64,000 nt of DNA from Betaproteobacteria bacterium (GTDB lineage Bacteria; Pseudomonadota; Gammaproteobacteria; Burkholderiales; Rhodocyclaceae): NCBI GenBank assembly GCA_016194935.1, contig JACQAO010000068.1, positions 18,170 through 82,169 on the forward strand, written 5' to 3'. The notes under the pieces are model-generated. The model had not been told where the DNA came from. It worked only from the letters and a program-made list of their open reading frames with translations, and made no database searches. This document shows positions 17,565-27,234 of the stretch, piece by piece (the first letter of the stretch is position 1; every line of letters begins with the position of its first letter). A program made the position numbers and the translations under genes.

Positions 17565-18902
17565 TTAAATTCCGTAGGCCAACCGCACCAGGGTCAGCGG
17601 GTGGTGCTTTTGCGCCGTGCCGACGCTGCCCGCCTCGGTCATGCCTTGCTGGATGTGGCGGCCAGCGATGGCGCAATCCGAGCTGATGTAGTCCGGTTGG
17701 TCTTTGCTCATCGCCGTGAACACCGGCTTGCCGATTTTCATTGACATCGCGTAGTACTCGCTCTTGACGCCCCAGGTGCCGTCATGACCGGAACAGCGTT
17801 CCACGGTGTTGACCTGGGCGCCGGTCATTTTCAGCACTTCCTCTGTCTTGCGACCGATGTTCTGCACCCGCGAGTGACAGGGAATGTGATAGCTGATCCT
17901 GCCTAATGGATGCTTGAAATCGGTCTTGAGCAAGCCGTCCTTGCCGCGCAGCACCAGGTATTCGAAAGGGTCGGCCATGGCTTTGGAAACCGCCGCGACA
18001 TCGGCGTCAGCGGGGAACAGCAGGGGCAGTTCTGACTTGAACATCAGCGTACAGGACGGCACCGGGGTGAGAATCGCATAGCCTTCCCGCGCCAGTTGCG
18101 CCAGCAGCGGGATGTTTTTTTCCTTGTTGCGGGCGACGGCATCCAGGTCGCCCAGCTCGAGCTTGGGCATGCCGCAGCAAGCCTCTTTCTCGACGATGAC
18201 ATGGGGAATTTCGTTGTGGTCGAGAATCGCCACAAGGTCGTGGCCGATGCCCGGCTCGTTGTAGTTCACATAGCAGGTGGAAAAAATCGCCACCTTGCCA
18301 AGCGTGCGCGCGCCGTTTTTAACCGGGTGGGCGCGGCTCTGCGCCACGGTCTTGCGGAAATGTGCGCTGTCGTACTCGGGCAGCCAGCGCTCTTTTTTCA
18401 CGCCGATAACGGACTCCATCACGGCGCGCGCCGGACCCAACTTGTTGGCGGCATTCACCACCTGCACCACCACCGGGATCGATGCCAGCTTGCCCAGCGC
18501 ATCGGTCGAGGACAGCAGCTTGTCGCGCAGGCGCACCTTGCCCTGCTTGAATTTGACAGCCTTGGCGCGCAGCATGGTGTGTGGAAAATCCAGATTCCAC
18601 GGATGCGGCGGCACATACGGACACTTGGTCATGTAGCACAGGTCGCAGAGATAGCACTGATCCACGACCTTTTGAAAATCCTGGTGAGCCACGCCGTCGA
18701 CCTCGCCGCTGGCGCTCTCGTCCACCAGATCAAACAGAGTGGGGAAAGCATTGCACAACGACACGCAGCGGCGGCAGCCGTGGCAGATGTCGAAAATGCG
18801 TTCCAGTTCCTGGTTGCAGGCGGCCTCGTCGTAATACGCTTCCGTCCGCCAGGGAATGGCGTGGCGGGTCGGTGCTTCGAGATTGCCTTCGCGCGTGCTC
18901 AT
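17565..18902 (-). CDS. CCG-domain iron-sulfur protein (GlpC/HdrD-like)
   Basis: 445 residues. An N-terminal ferredoxin-type region has CHGCRRCVSLC and CYLCDLCYMTKCPY, ligands for two [4Fe-4S] clusters (about residues 39-115). Two cysteine-rich CCG-type segments follow: one with CCGMPKLELGDLD and a second with CSGHDG, the latter lacking the usual double Cys. The layout resembles electron-transfer subunits of glycerol-3-phosphate dehydrogenase (GlpC) and heterodisulfide reductase. It sits between rubrerythrin and DUF3501 genes, so a role in electron delivery to a peroxide-reducing system is plausible but inferred. Confidence 0.88.
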   Translation of the reverse strand: MSTREGNLEAPTRHAIPWRTEAYYDEAACNQELERIFDICHGCRRCVSLCNAFPTLFDLVDESASGEVDGVAHQDFQKVVDQCYLCDLCYMTKCPYVPPHPWNLDFPHTMLRAKAVKFKQGKVRLRDKLLSSTDALGKLASIPVVVQVVNAANKLGPARAVMESVIGVKKERWLPEYDSAHFRKTVAQSRAHPVKNGARTLGKVAIFSTCYVNYNEPGIGHDLVAILDHNEIPHVIVEKEACCGMPKLELGDLDAVARNKEKNIPLLAQLAREGYAILTPVPSCTLMFKSELPLLFPADADVAAVSKAMADPFEYLVLRGKDGLLKTDFKHPLGRISYHIPCHSRVQNIGRKTEEVLKMTGAQVNTVERCSGHDGTWGVKSEYYAMSMKIGKPVFTAMSKDQPDYISSDCAIAGRHIQQGMTEAGSVGTAQKHHPLTLVRLAYGI

Positions 18903-18988
18903 GGGAGATTATTCCGGCAAAATATAGAACGCGAGACGGTCCGGATTCCGCCAGGCGCCAGCCCGGCGGAATCCGGCATTCATCCCGC

Positions 18989-19408
18989 TCAGTCGGTCAG
19001 TTGGTCGATGGCCTTTTGATAGCGGTTGGCGTGGGAACGCTCCGCCTTCGCCAGGGTCTCGAACCAGTCGGCGATTTCACCGAAACCTTCTTCGCGCGCT
19101 GCTTTTGCCATGCCCGGATACATGTCGGTGTATTCGTGCGTCTCGCCGGCGACGGCAGCCTTCAGGTTATTGCGGGTGGAGCCGATGGGCAGGCCGGTGG
19201 CCGGGTCGCCGACGGTTTCCAGGTATTCCAGATGCCCGTGAGCATGCCCGGTCTCTCCTTCAGCGGTGGAACGGAACAGCGCGGCCACGTCGTTCTGGCC
19301 TTCGATATCGGCCTTGTTGGCGAAATACAGATAGCGGCGATTCGCCTGGGATTCGCCGGCAAAGGCGGCCTTCAGATTGCCTTCAGTCTTGGATCCTTTG
19401 AGTTGCAT
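18989..19408 (-). CDS. Rubrerythrin (ferritin-like domain only)
   Basis: 139 residues from ATG 19408, six bases after AAGGAG; another ATG at 19414 touches the ribosome-binding site and is less likely. The four-helix diiron domain is present, with Glu/His ligands in [14 protein letters not shown] and [11 protein letters not shown]. The C-terminal rubredoxin domain (two CxxC pairs) of classical rubrerythrin is missing, so electrons must come from another protein, perhaps the neighbouring Fe-S protein. The family reduces hydrogen peroxide in the cytosol. Confidence 0.9.
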   Translation of the reverse strand: MQLKGSKTEGNLKAAFAGESQANRRYLYFANKADIEGQNDVAALFRSTAEGETGHAHGHLEYLETVGDPATGLPIGSTRNNLKAAVAGETHEYTDMYPGMAKAAREEGFGEIADWFETLAKAERSHANRYQKAIDQLTD

Positions 19409-19640
19409 AATCATCTCCTTGTCAGTTAACACTATCAAGCACCATTCCCGTTTAAACAGGAATGTCTGAATCCTACCCGGGGCAATCCAAGCAATCCAAT
19501 TGATTATGGCAATACTTCTCATAGTTGCCGGCTATCCGGCTGTCCGGCTTTCCCTTCTATCTGGCGCAACCTGCCGGTGAGTTGTAAACTAATATTGCTT
19601 CAGTTTTCATCATGCGCCACACAACTCAAGGAGAAGCCAC

Positions 19641-19760
19641 ATGGGCAAGTCACAAGACGCCAAGAAAGCGATTAAAAAAGAACCGGCTAAAACCATGAAA
19701 GAAAAAAAGGCCATCAAAAAGATCAAAAAGGAGGAAAAGCTGCGCAAGGGGAGTCAATAA
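19641..19760 (+). CDS. Lysine-rich small protein (39 residues)
   Basis: ATG at 19641 with AAGGAG (19628-19633) at ideal spacing and TAA at 19758. The product starts MGKSQDAKKAIKKEPAK and is about 40 percent lysine with no aromatic residues, so it is strongly basic and probably disordered; nucleic-acid or membrane-surface binding is possible. Function unknown. It is divergent from rubrerythrin and easily missed because of its size. Confidence 0.75.
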   Translation: MGKSQDAKKAIKKEPAKTMKEKKAIKKIKKEEKLRKGSQ

Positions 19761-19788
19761 ACCGGGTTGCACAGATCGACATTCCGGC

Positions 19789-19814
19789 GGGGCGCGCTCA
19801 ATACGGTGCGCCCC
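19789..19814 (+). terminator. GC-rich hairpin after the small Lys-rich gene
   Basis: Stem GGGGCGC/GCGCCCC (19789-19795 with 19808-19814), 12-base loop, 28 bp after the stop. Only two T follow, so it is a weak terminator candidate. Confidence 0.4.
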
Positions 19815-19846
19815 TTCACCGCGCAATTTTAAAGGGGGGCAATGTC

Positions 19847-20191
19847 ATGCCAGGCCAACCTGCGGAAACTCAGAGACGGTTTGAAATCCTCGCCAGTGCG
19901 CTCACCCGCGAGCCGAATGTCACCGTCGGTGCTGCCGGAAAAAAGGGCTTTGGCTCTTCGGCCCTCCAGGTCGGCGGAAAAATTTTTGCGATGATCTCCT
20001 CAAGCGGAAACTTCGTCGTGAAGCTCCCGAAGCTGCGAGTCGATGCACTGGAAGCCTCGGGCGCCGGCAAGCGTTTCGATCCAGGCCACGGGCGGCTCAT
20101 GAAAGAATGGCTGTCGCTCGACCCGGCGGCGAAAGCAGACTGGGAATCACTCGCCCGTGAGGCATTGCGTTTCGTCGGCCAAAAAACCTAA
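19847..20191 (+). CDS. TfoX/MmcQ-like domain protein
   Basis: 114 residues, soluble; start ATG has AGGGGGG upstream. The pattern GKKGFGSSALQVGGKIFAMI followed by a short strand (NFVVKLP) and RFDPGHGRLMKEW resembles the YjbR/TfoX N-terminal fold, whose members are mostly uncharacterised. No catalytic residues can be pointed out. It converges on aioA. Confidence 0.65.
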   Translation: MPGQPAETQRRFEILASALTREPNVTVGAAGKKGFGSSALQVGGKIFAMISSSGNFVVKLPKLRVDALEASGAGKRFDPGHGRLMKEWLSLDPAAKADWESLAREALRFVGQKT

Positions 20192-20220
20192 TACGGTCAC
20201 ACCGCGCACGGTTAAACAGC

Positions 20221-20244
20221 AAAAAAGCCGCCAGTCGGCGGCTT
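20221..20244 (-). terminator. Rho-independent terminator of aioBA
   Basis: On the minus strand AAGCCGCC-GACT-GGCGGCTT is followed by a run of T (plus-strand A run at 20221-20226). It lies 24 bp past the aioA stop. Confidence 0.85.
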
Positions 20245-20267
20245 GAAACACTCTGGTGCTGTATTCG

Positions 20268-22748
20268 TCAAGTCTGGTAGCGGCGTGACTTGAACGAGGT
20301 GGTCTTGCGGAAATGATCCCCGCCGCCGATGCGGCGGATATCCGCCCAGGTCCCTTTGTAGTAGGGGATGATGTTGCGATCCGTCCATTCGGTGACCACA
20401 TCGCCGGCAATTCCGTTTTGTCCGCCAAACTGCATGAAGGTATGGCCGCGCTTGATGGCGGCGTCGGGATAAGCCATCGCGTAGGTAGCGCCGTAGTCGT
20501 TGTGCAATTCGACGATGTCGCCGGGCCGGACGCCGAGATCTTTTGCATCCTGCGGGTTCATCTCGATCACCGACATGGGATAACGATCCCTGACGTTCGG
20601 ATCGTATTTGTTGTGATAGCCCGTTTGCCAAACTTCGTTGATACGCCCCTGGTTGATGTAGTAGCGGTACTTGTCTTTCTGCACCATCACCGGCTTCGGC
20701 AAGCCCGGCCAGGGGGAAGGCAGGAAATGGGCTTTGCCGTCCTGGGTGTCGAACTTGTAGTCGGTATAGATCATCGGCGTGCCGATGAACTTGCCGTCCT
20801 TGTATTCCTTGATCGGCAATTGCACGCCGTTGTTCCCCGCCTCGCGCAAGCGCTGGTAAGTGGCGAGGTAGCCGGTGCCGCCGCCCTGGCTGTCAATCGG
20901 GCCGGCGCCGGGTTGTCCGGCGCGGCGGAAGCCGTCGTTGAAGGCGTCTTCCTCGCTTTTCCAGTCGAAGCCGGAGAATCTGGCCACCATGCCTGCATTG
21001 CCTTCCTTCTGGTACATCGCCTTGAAGGTGGTGGCGATGTCGGCGGCAATCAGGCTGTCGGCTTTGGCGACGCCCGGCGCGTCCATGAACTTTTCCGATA
21101 GACGCAAGCGACGCTCGCCATTCATCGAGGTCAGGTTGATTTCCCCCGGATGCGCGGCAGGGAAGGCCACCAGCGCCGCATCCATGATCATGGTTGGATA
21201 AAGGTCGATCAGGGTAACGAACAACCCGCCTTTGTTCATCACCGCATCGACGATGGTATCGACGATCTGCCCGGTGGTTCCCCCCCGGACTTTGCGCAAC
21301 GCATCCTTGACGATTTCGGAGCGGCGCAAGACAGCGTTGCGGTACTGCTCGGCGTTCAAAGTCGTCTGAAAAGAGTTGCAGCCCCAGAAGGTCAAGGTGC
21401 GGCCACGGCCCTGGATGATTTCCTGGTCGACATAGATCTTGCCTTTGCCCGGATACGGGGGACGCGTGTAGCCTTCCTGGTGTCCGCCCATGCGCACACA
21501 GCCGGTGCCGCGCCGGCCTACATTGTGGGTGGCGATGACCAGATCGAGCAGGGCCGACTGGATCAGATAATTGTCATTGCCCCAGATGATGCCTTTCTCG
21601 TAGGTATGCACGGTGCGCTTCATCACGCCAGCCGCCTTGGGTTTGTAAGCCCATTCGGCGAACTGCCGGAGTTTTTCCACCGGCACGCCGGTGATCCTGC
21701 TGCACTCGGCCAGACTCATGCGATTGGCGGTCACTGCGGCATCAAAACCCGCGGTGTGCTGAGCGATGAAGTCCTTGTCTATCCAGCCCTGCTCCACGAC
21801 ATAGCTGAAGACTCCGTTGAACAACGCGATATCGGTGCCAGGTTCGATCTCAAGATGCAACAACTTGTCCTTGCCTACCGCCGTCTCGATGATGGTCATG
21901 GTTGCCGTGCGGCGCGGATCGATACAAACGATGCGGGTCTCCGGATGCGGTTCGTTGGGAAACCACTGCTGCTTCTTGTCCTTGGTGGCGCCCTGGAGAT
22001 TGGGCAGCAGATGCACCAGAAAATAATTGGTCTGCGTCTCGTACTGATTGGCGCCGACGGAAACGATACAGTCGGCCACTTCGGAATCTTCATACGAGTT
22101 GTTGAGTTCGCCGATGCCCATATCGCGGGTGGCATGGCACTCGGAGTTATACGCAGGCCGGTTGTGAATGCGCACCAGGGGCGTCTGGAGGGCAGTAAAC
22201 ATCAGCTTGCCGGTACCCCAGGTATTTTCGAAACCACCGCCTGCGCCGCCGTGATCGAAGCAGTTGAAGCCCAGCCCGCCGGGGCCTTCCTGGTCGAGAA
22301 TTTTCTTGTGTACGCCGACGTAGATCGCCAGCGCCTGCTCCCAGGTGGTGTCCAGCCATTGGTCACCGGTATACAGCTTGGGGTAGGCCAGGCGCTCCTT
22401 GGTCAGTCCTTCGGGCTGATACATGTACGAGGCCATCTTACCGCCGCGCGTGGACGACAAGCCTTGATTGACGACACACTCCTTGTCGGGAACGATCATG
22501 ATGTTGTAGCGCTTGCCGTCACGATCCTGGATCACATTGGTCATTGCCGGCGTCAGGCAGGCTTGCAGCGGCGGGACTTGTTTGCGGAAATCCAGGCCGA
22601 GCGCATTCTGATTCGGTGCGCGACCGCCCTCCTCGCTCTCGGGCCACTTGTAGGCGTGGTAGCCGCAGCCGACGATGCAAAAGTGGCAGGTCATATTGGT
22701 CTTCTGCGCTGTCACCGGGGGCAGCGCTACACGATCTTTCTTTGCCAT
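20268..22748 (-). CDS. aioA: Arsenite oxidase large (molybdopterin) subunit
   Basis: 826 residues, the normal AioA length. It oxidises arsenite to arsenate at a bis-MGD molybdenum site in the periplasm, attached to AioB. The N-terminal [3Fe-4S] ligands are C21, C24 and C28 (CHFCIVGC), and the fourth position is serine (S99), diagnostic for AioA among DMSO-reductase enzymes; there is no Cys/Ser/Sec ligand to Mo. It has no signal peptide of its own and is expected to be exported with the Tat-signal partner AioB. It follows aioB by 21 bp and ends at a clear terminator. Confidence 0.97.
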   Translation of the reverse strand: MAKKDRVALPPVTAQKTNMTCHFCIVGCGYHAYKWPESEEGGRAPNQNALGLDFRKQVPPLQACLTPAMTNVIQDRDGKRYNIMIVPDKECVVNQGLSSTRGGKMASYMYQPEGLTKERLAYPKLYTGDQWLDTTWEQALAIYVGVHKKILDQEGPGGLGFNCFDHGGAGGGFENTWGTGKLMFTALQTPLVRIHNRPAYNSECHATRDMGIGELNNSYEDSEVADCIVSVGANQYETQTNYFLVHLLPNLQGATKDKKQQWFPNEPHPETRIVCIDPRRTATMTIIETAVGKDKLLHLEIEPGTDIALFNGVFSYVVEQGWIDKDFIAQHTAGFDAAVTANRMSLAECSRITGVPVEKLRQFAEWAYKPKAAGVMKRTVHTYEKGIIWGNDNYLIQSALLDLVIATHNVGRRGTGCVRMGGHQEGYTRPPYPGKGKIYVDQEIIQGRGRTLTFWGCNSFQTTLNAEQYRNAVLRRSEIVKDALRKVRGGTTGQIVDTIVDAVMNKGGLFVTLIDLYPTMIMDAALVAFPAAHPGEINLTSMNGERRLRLSEKFMDAPGVAKADSLIAADIATTFKAMYQKEGNAGMVARFSGFDWKSEEDAFNDGFRRAGQPGAGPIDSQGGGTGYLATYQRLREAGNNGVQLPIKEYKDGKFIGTPMIYTDYKFDTQDGKAHFLPSPWPGLPKPVMVQKDKYRYYINQGRINEVWQTGYHNKYDPNVRDRYPMSVIEMNPQDAKDLGVRPGDIVELHNDYGATYAMAYPDAAIKRGHTFMQFGGQNGIAGDVVTEWTDRNIIPYYKGTWADIRRIGGGDHFRKTTSFKSRRYQT

Positions 22749-22769
22749 GTCACTCTCCTTATTCTGTTT

Positions 22770-23282
22770 CTAAATCAGGTTCGATTGACGGCCGTAGATC
22801 AGGCCGTTGACGGAAACCGCAGTCACCGTATCGTTTTTTTCGTTGTACTTGAGCGTGATTTGCGGCAGGTTTTCCGTCGCCTGGCCGCACACCATTTGCC
22901 CGCCCATCTCAGCATCGAACACGCTGTAATGACATCCGCAGCGGAACGTCAAAGTACGTTGATCGTAGTTCACCGGGCAGCCCATGTGGGTGCACAGCGT
23001 GGAGTAGGCGACGATGTCTCCCTCCGGCCCCACACCGCCCGGAACTTCACGTCCCATCTTGACCAGGGTGCAAGGCGACTGTTCATCCGGGAAAGTGAAA
23101 CTGAGCGGGCTGTTAGGCTTGAGGCCCCTGGCCTTGGTCAGCGCTTTGGGTTTGTAAGGCAGTGTGGTGCGGCCCGCATCCGCAGTAGCCGCCGCCTGGG
23201 CGGTGGCTGCCCCCATCGCTGCGGCACTGGCGGCGACTCCACTGGAGATTTTCAGAAAGCCCCGGCGACTTAGTTTTTCCAT
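22770..23282 (-). CDS. aioB: Arsenite oxidase small (Rieske) subunit
   Basis: 170 residues. Twin-arginine signal SRRGFLK at residues 5-11 directs export of the AioAB dimer. The Rieske [2Fe-2S] ligands are C97-x-H99 and C115-x-x-H118; C102 and C117 can form the disulfide seen in bc1-type Rieske proteins and in some Aio enzymes. It takes electrons from AioA and passes them to a periplasmic cytochrome or copper protein. GAGGAGG precedes the start. The promoter region upstream is of sigma-54 type (see 23323-23337). Confidence 0.97.
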   Translation of the reverse strand: MEKLSRRGFLKISSGVAASAAAMGAATAQAAATADAGRTTLPYKPKALTKARGLKPNSPLSFTFPDEQSPCTLVKMGREVPGGVGPEGDIVAYSTLCTHMGCPVNYDQRTLTFRCGCHYSVFDAEMGGQMVCGQATENLPQITLKYNEKNDTVTAVSVNGLIYGRQSNLI

Positions 23283-23322
23283 TTTTTCCTCCTCAAGTTA
23301 ATTACTTCAGCTTTTACCAAGA

Positions 23323-23337
23323 GCAATGGCTGTGCCT
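23323..23337 (-). promoter_or_regulatory. Sigma-54 (-24/-12) promoter of aioBA
   Basis: Read on the minus strand: AGGCAC-AGCCA-TTGC, that is GG and GC dinucleotides with standard spacing and five of six bases of the TGGCAC box plus a perfect TTGC. Transcription would begin near 23311, about 30 bases before the aioB ATG. The adjacent aioR gene encodes a GAFTGA-containing sigma-54 activator, which supports the call. Confidence 0.85.
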
Positions 23338-23390
23338 ATGAGCAAATCCCTGCTGTTATTGCATCGCCGAGGTGAGTGCGCCGCCCATGC

Positions 23391-23439
23391 GTTACCGTCA
23401 AGTAAGCTGTTGCAGCGCACCACGTTACCGGTTCGTAAC
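23391..23439. promoter_or_regulatory. Tandem palindromes GTTAC-N6-GTAAC, candidate AioR sites
   Basis: Two copies: GTTAC-N6-GTAAG (23391-23406) and GTTAC-N6-GTAAC (23424-23439), 33 bp apart start to start, about three helical turns. They lie 54-102 bp upstream of the aioBA -24 box, a usual place for enhancer-binding-protein sites. Assignment to AioR is inference from position, symmetry and neighbouring genes. Confidence 0.7.
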
Positions 23440-23551
23440 ATCCGGCGCGCGCGCCCGCCGGCCAAGCGTTGCCGATATGCGTGCGGCGCTTGCCTGCCGC
23501 CCCGGCAGGGTCGACAATGCCATTCCTCTTTTGCGGAACCTGCTTTCGAAT

Positions 23552-24409
23552 ATGCATCGCCGTCATTTCCTGCAAATGCTTTCCGGCGCTGCCGCCATGC
23601 CTTTGACTGGCAGCGTGCATGGCGAACCAGCGACGCTGCGCATCGGCCTGACGCCGGTGTTTCTCGATGACCAACTGGATTTCCTCAAGCAGTTGAACGC
23701 TTATTTCGCGCGCCGCTCGGGCAGGCCGGTGAGTTTCATCCAGCGCGGCAGCTATCGTGAAATCAATGAGCTGATACTGGGCGGCAAGCTGGATTTCGCC
23801 TGGATCTGCGGCTACCCCTACGTCAGCCACCGGCGCGACATGCGGCTGCTGGCGGTACCCGTGTATCACGGCAAGCCGCTCTACCAGTCCTACCTGATCG
23901 TACCCAAAAGCGACAGCGATACCCGATACTTCACCGATCTGCGCGGCAAGATTTACGCCTATTCCGACCCGGATTCGAATTCAGGATTTCTCTATCCGCA
24001 GTACTCGTTGTTGCGCGCCGGCGAAAACCCCACCACCTTTTTTTCGCGCACCTTCTTCACCTGGGCGCACCGCAAGGTGGTCGTGGCGGTCGGCGTCGGC
24101 CTGGCTCAGGGCGGGTCGGTGGACGGCTATGTGTATGACACCCTGGCCCTGGTCCATCCTGAATTGACTGCGGCCACGCGGGTCGCGCACCGCTCGCCGC
24201 TGTTCGGACACACGCCTTTCGTCGCCCGGCACGACATACCGGAGCGCGATTTCCGCAGCATGCAAGGCATCCTGGTTTCAATGCGCGACGATCAGGAAGG
24301 TGCACAACTGCTGCGCTCGCTGAACCTGGACGGCTTCACCCCCGGTGACGACCATCTCTACGACAGCATCGCCGCAATGGCGCGCACCCTGGCGGAAAGC
24401 CGCAGATGA
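23552..24409 (+). CDS. aioX: Periplasmic arsenite-binding protein of the AioXSR system
   Basis: 285 residues from ATG 23552; the frame is open further upstream but only this ATG gives an export signal (RRHFLQMLSGAAAM). The rest is a PhnD-like periplasmic binding protein. The mature part has a single cysteine, C86 in FAWICGYPY; a conserved cysteine is involved in arsenite binding in studied AioX proteins. It is expected to signal arsenite to AioS. The next gene overlaps its stop (ATGA). Confidence 0.93.
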   Translation: MHRRHFLQMLSGAAAMPLTGSVHGEPATLRIGLTPVFLDDQLDFLKQLNAYFARRSGRPVSFIQRGSYREINELILGGKLDFAWICGYPYVSHRRDMRLLAVPVYHGKPLYQSYLIVPKSDSDTRYFTDLRGKIYAYSDPDSNSGFLYPQYSLLRAGENPTTFFSRTFFTWAHRKVVVAVGVGLAQGGSVDGYVYDTLALVHPELTAATRVAHRSPLFGHTPFVARHDIPERDFRSMQGILVSMRDDQEGAQLLRSLNLDGFTPGDDHLYDSIAAMARTLAESRR

Positions 24410-25866
24410 GATTTAACCGGCTGGACGATCTCAGCCTGCGCTACAAGATACCCTTGCGGGTCATCGCCCTGGTGCTGGTGACTGCATTCTGCGTTACGGC
24501 CTCGATGGTCTTCCGCGAATATGACGAATCGCGCCGCGACCTGGTGGCGCACGCCGCCGGGCTGGGCCGGGTGCTGGCCGACACGTTGACGGCGCCGATG
24601 GTGCACGACGATCTGTGGCGCGCCTACGAAGTGGTACGCACCCCGCAACTGCACAACAACAGCGATTTCGAGACGCTTTCCGTCGCCAGCGTGGTGGTAC
24701 TGGATACCGGCTTCCGCACCTTCGTGTCGACGCAGCCGATCCGCTATCCATTGGGACTCAACCCGGCGCACAAGGAAACCGATTTCGCCTATATGCAGCA
24801 TGCACTGGCTACAGGCGAGGCCACTGCGCAGCGCCTGATTGAGCCGCCCGCTTCAGATCACCTCTACGTGGTGACGCCGATCATTGCCGAAGGGGTGCTG
24901 CTCGGCCATCTCGCGCTGGGATATTCGCGGCAGGTGTTCGCTCCCCGCTTGCGCAACCTGATAGCCCGTTCGGCTCTGGTCACGCTGCTGGTACTGACGG
25001 TGCTGCTGCCGCTGTCAACCTGGTGGGCGCGGCGGCTGGCCGATCCGCTGGTGGCGCTGGCTGCGGCGATGGACCAGGTGGCCGAACGCCTGCCGGATCC
25101 CACTGCTGTGCCGATACCCTCCACCGGCGATGAAATCGGCCACCTTGCACAAGCTTTTCGCGGCATGCTGGTGGGTTTGCACGAAAAGGCGCAACTGGAG
25201 CAACACATGCTGGTTGCCGAACGATTGGCCGCTGTGGGTCGGCTCTCCGCCGGCATCGCGCATGAAATCAACAACCCGTTGGGCGGCATGCTCAACGCTT
25301 TGAACACTCTGCGCCGCCACGGTGCGCCCGATGCGCTGACGGAGAAAACGCTATCGCTGCTGGAACGGGGATTGACCCAGGTTCGCAATACCGTCGCCGC
25401 GCTGCTGGTCGAAGCCAAGGTAGAGAACCACCCGCTGACGTCGCAGGACATCGAGGACATCCACATTCTGGTGATGGCGGCGGCGCAGAAAAAAACCGCC
25501 GATTTCGTCTGGCGCAACCGGCTTGACGCGCCGCTGCCGCTGCCCTCGACCCTGGTGCGTCAGGTACTGCTCAACCTGCTGCTGAATGCAGTGCAGGCCA
25601 TTGATGCAAGTGGCCGCGTCGAGTGCGATACGCACGTCGAAAACCAGCGGCTGGTGATTCTGGTGGAGAATGACGGCAAGCATATTCCAGCAGACCATCT
25701 GCCCTATCTGTTCGAGCCATTCGCTACCGAGCGGTCGGAAGGCAGCGGCCTCGGCCTGTGGGTGACTTACCAGATCGTGCAACAACTCCAGGGATCGGTG
25801 GAAGTCGACTCGCAACCCGGCCTGACCCGCTTTGTCATCGAACTGCCTTTGCCGGAATCCGCATGA
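24406..25866 (+). CDS. aioS: Sensor histidine kinase of the arsenite oxidase regulon
   Basis: 486 residues. Two membrane helices (about 15-35 and 185-205) bracket a periplasmic sensor region, followed by HAMP, a HisKA domain with the phosphoacceptor H286 (AGIAHEINNP) and an HATPase domain with an N-box-like LNLLLNAVQAID and G-boxes (SGLGLWV). It should sense AioX and phosphorylate AioR. It overlaps aioX and aioR by four bases on each side, indicating translational coupling of the three. Confidence 0.93.
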   Translation: MRFNRLDDLSLRYKIPLRVIALVLVTAFCVTASMVFREYDESRRDLVAHAAGLGRVLADTLTAPMVHDDLWRAYEVVRTPQLHNNSDFETLSVASVVVLDTGFRTFVSTQPIRYPLGLNPAHKETDFAYMQHALATGEATAQRLIEPPASDHLYVVTPIIAEGVLLGHLALGYSRQVFAPRLRNLIARSALVTLLVLTVLLPLSTWWARRLADPLVALAAAMDQVAERLPDPTAVPIPSTGDEIGHLAQAFRGMLVGLHEKAQLEQHMLVAERLAAVGRLSAGIAHEINNPLGGMLNALNTLRRHGAPDALTEKTLSLLERGLTQVRNTVAALLVEAKVENHPLTSQDIEDIHILVMAAAQKKTADFVWRNRLDAPLPLPSTLVRQVLLNLLLNAVQAIDASGRVECDTHVENQRLVILVENDGKHIPADHLPYLFEPFATERSEGSGLGLWVTYQIVQQLQGSVEVDSQPGLTRFVIELPLPESA

Positions 25867-27209
25867 ACATGCTGCCGCTGTGCCTGATCGAAGACGACGC
25901 AATCATGGGCGAATCGCTGTGCGAGCGTTTCCAGTTGGAGGGCTTCAGCGTCGATTGGCGGCGAACGCTGGCGGGCGGACGCGAAGCATTGTCCGCGCGT
26001 CGCTATGCAGTGATCATCAGCGACATCCGCCTGCCGGATGGCGACGGCGGCGATCTGTTTCTGGAACTGCAAGGCATGCATGGCGATGCGCCGCCTTTTA
26101 TTTTCATCACCGGCTTCGGCGCCATCGACCGCGCCGTGACGCTGCTCAAGGCAGGCGCCGTCGATTATGTGACCAAGCCCTTCGATATCGACCGTATGGT
26201 AGCGAAGGTGCGCGAGATCATCCGTCCCGCAACTGTCGCACCATCTGAAGTGACAAGCGAAGGGCAGCTCGGCATATCCCCTGCCATGCGGCGCATTGAA
26301 GAAAGTTTGCCGCGCCTGGCCCAGCATGCCAGTACCTTGCTGATCACCGGAGAATCCGGAGTTGGCAAGGAATACGTGGCGCAACTCTACCACCAGTTTG
26401 CACGCCATCAGGAACACGGCCCCTTCATCCCCGTCAACTGCGCGGCACTACCCGAAGGCCTGCTCGAAGCCGAGTTGTTCGGCTACGCGAAAGGCGCTTT
26501 CACCGGGGCCGTGCGGACGAAAAAAGGGCTGCTGGAGCAGGCCAATTGCGGCACGCTGTTTCTTGACGAAATCGGCGAGATGTCGCTGCCTATGCAGTCC
26601 AAGCTGTTGCGCGCGGTACAGGAAAGACGCATCACCCGCATCGGCGGCGAAACCTCGACTGCCGTGGATTTCCGCCTGGTGTGCGCGACCCACCGGGATC
26701 TCAAACTGATGGTGGTGCAAGGCGGCTTCCGCGAGGATTTGTTTTACCGCATCAACGTCATCCACCTGCGTGTTCCGCCGCTGCGCGAGCGGCCCGAAGA
26801 CATCCTGTATTTCCTGCGCCGCTTTCTCGACGACTTCCAGCGCACTCATGGCGGCGAACGCCGCGTCGTCGATGCCCGCGCCGAACATGTGCTGCTCGAC
26901 TATCCCTGGCCGGGCAATCTGCGCGAACTGTACAACTGCGTCGAACGCGCCTGCATACTTTCCAGCGAGCGCATGCTCGGCGCCGAAGCCTTTTTCGAGG
27001 AGGGCGTCGCCCTGCTGCCGCCCAGCGCCACCGCGCCGACCCTGGCTGAACACATGGCGCGAGTCGAGCGCGGCTTTCTGGCGCGCGCACTGGCGCGCAA
27101 CGGCAACCATATGGGCAACACCGCCGCCGAACTGGGCATCAGCCGCAAGAACCTGTGGGAAAAAATGCGCAAGCTGGGCATGGGCGGCGATCCCGGCGAA
27201 GAGCCCTGA
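25863..27209 (+). CDS. aioR: Sigma-54-dependent response regulator of arsenite oxidase
   Basis: 448 residues from ATG 25863 inside the aioS stop. A receiver domain (phosphoacceptor D54) is followed by an AAA+ domain with Walker A GESGVGKE (163-170) and the sigma-54-contacting GAFTGA (211-216), and by a Fis-type helix-turn-helix (NTAAELGISRKNLWEKMRKL). It activates aioBA from the sigma-54 promoter at 23323-23337, most likely through the tandem palindromes at 23391-23439. Confidence 0.95.
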   Translation: MNMLPLCLIEDDAIMGESLCERFQLEGFSVDWRRTLAGGREALSARRYAVIISDIRLPDGDGGDLFLELQGMHGDAPPFIFITGFGAIDRAVTLLKAGAVDYVTKPFDIDRMVAKVREIIRPATVAPSEVTSEGQLGISPAMRRIEESLPRLAQHASTLLITGESGVGKEYVAQLYHQFARHQEHGPFIPVNCAALPEGLLEAELFGYAKGAFTGAVRTKKGLLEQANCGTLFLDEIGEMSLPMQSKLLRAVQERRITRIGGETSTAVDFRLVCATHRDLKLMVVQGGFREDLFYRINVIHLRVPPLRERPEDILYFLRRFLDDFQRTHGGERRVVDARAEHVLLDYPWPGNLRELYNCVERACILSSERMLGAEAFFEEGVALLPPSATAPTLAEHMARVERGFLARALARNGNHMGNTAAELGISRKNLWEKMRKLGMGGDPGEEP

Positions 27210-27234
27210 TTCCAGTTCATGGGGAACCCGAAAT

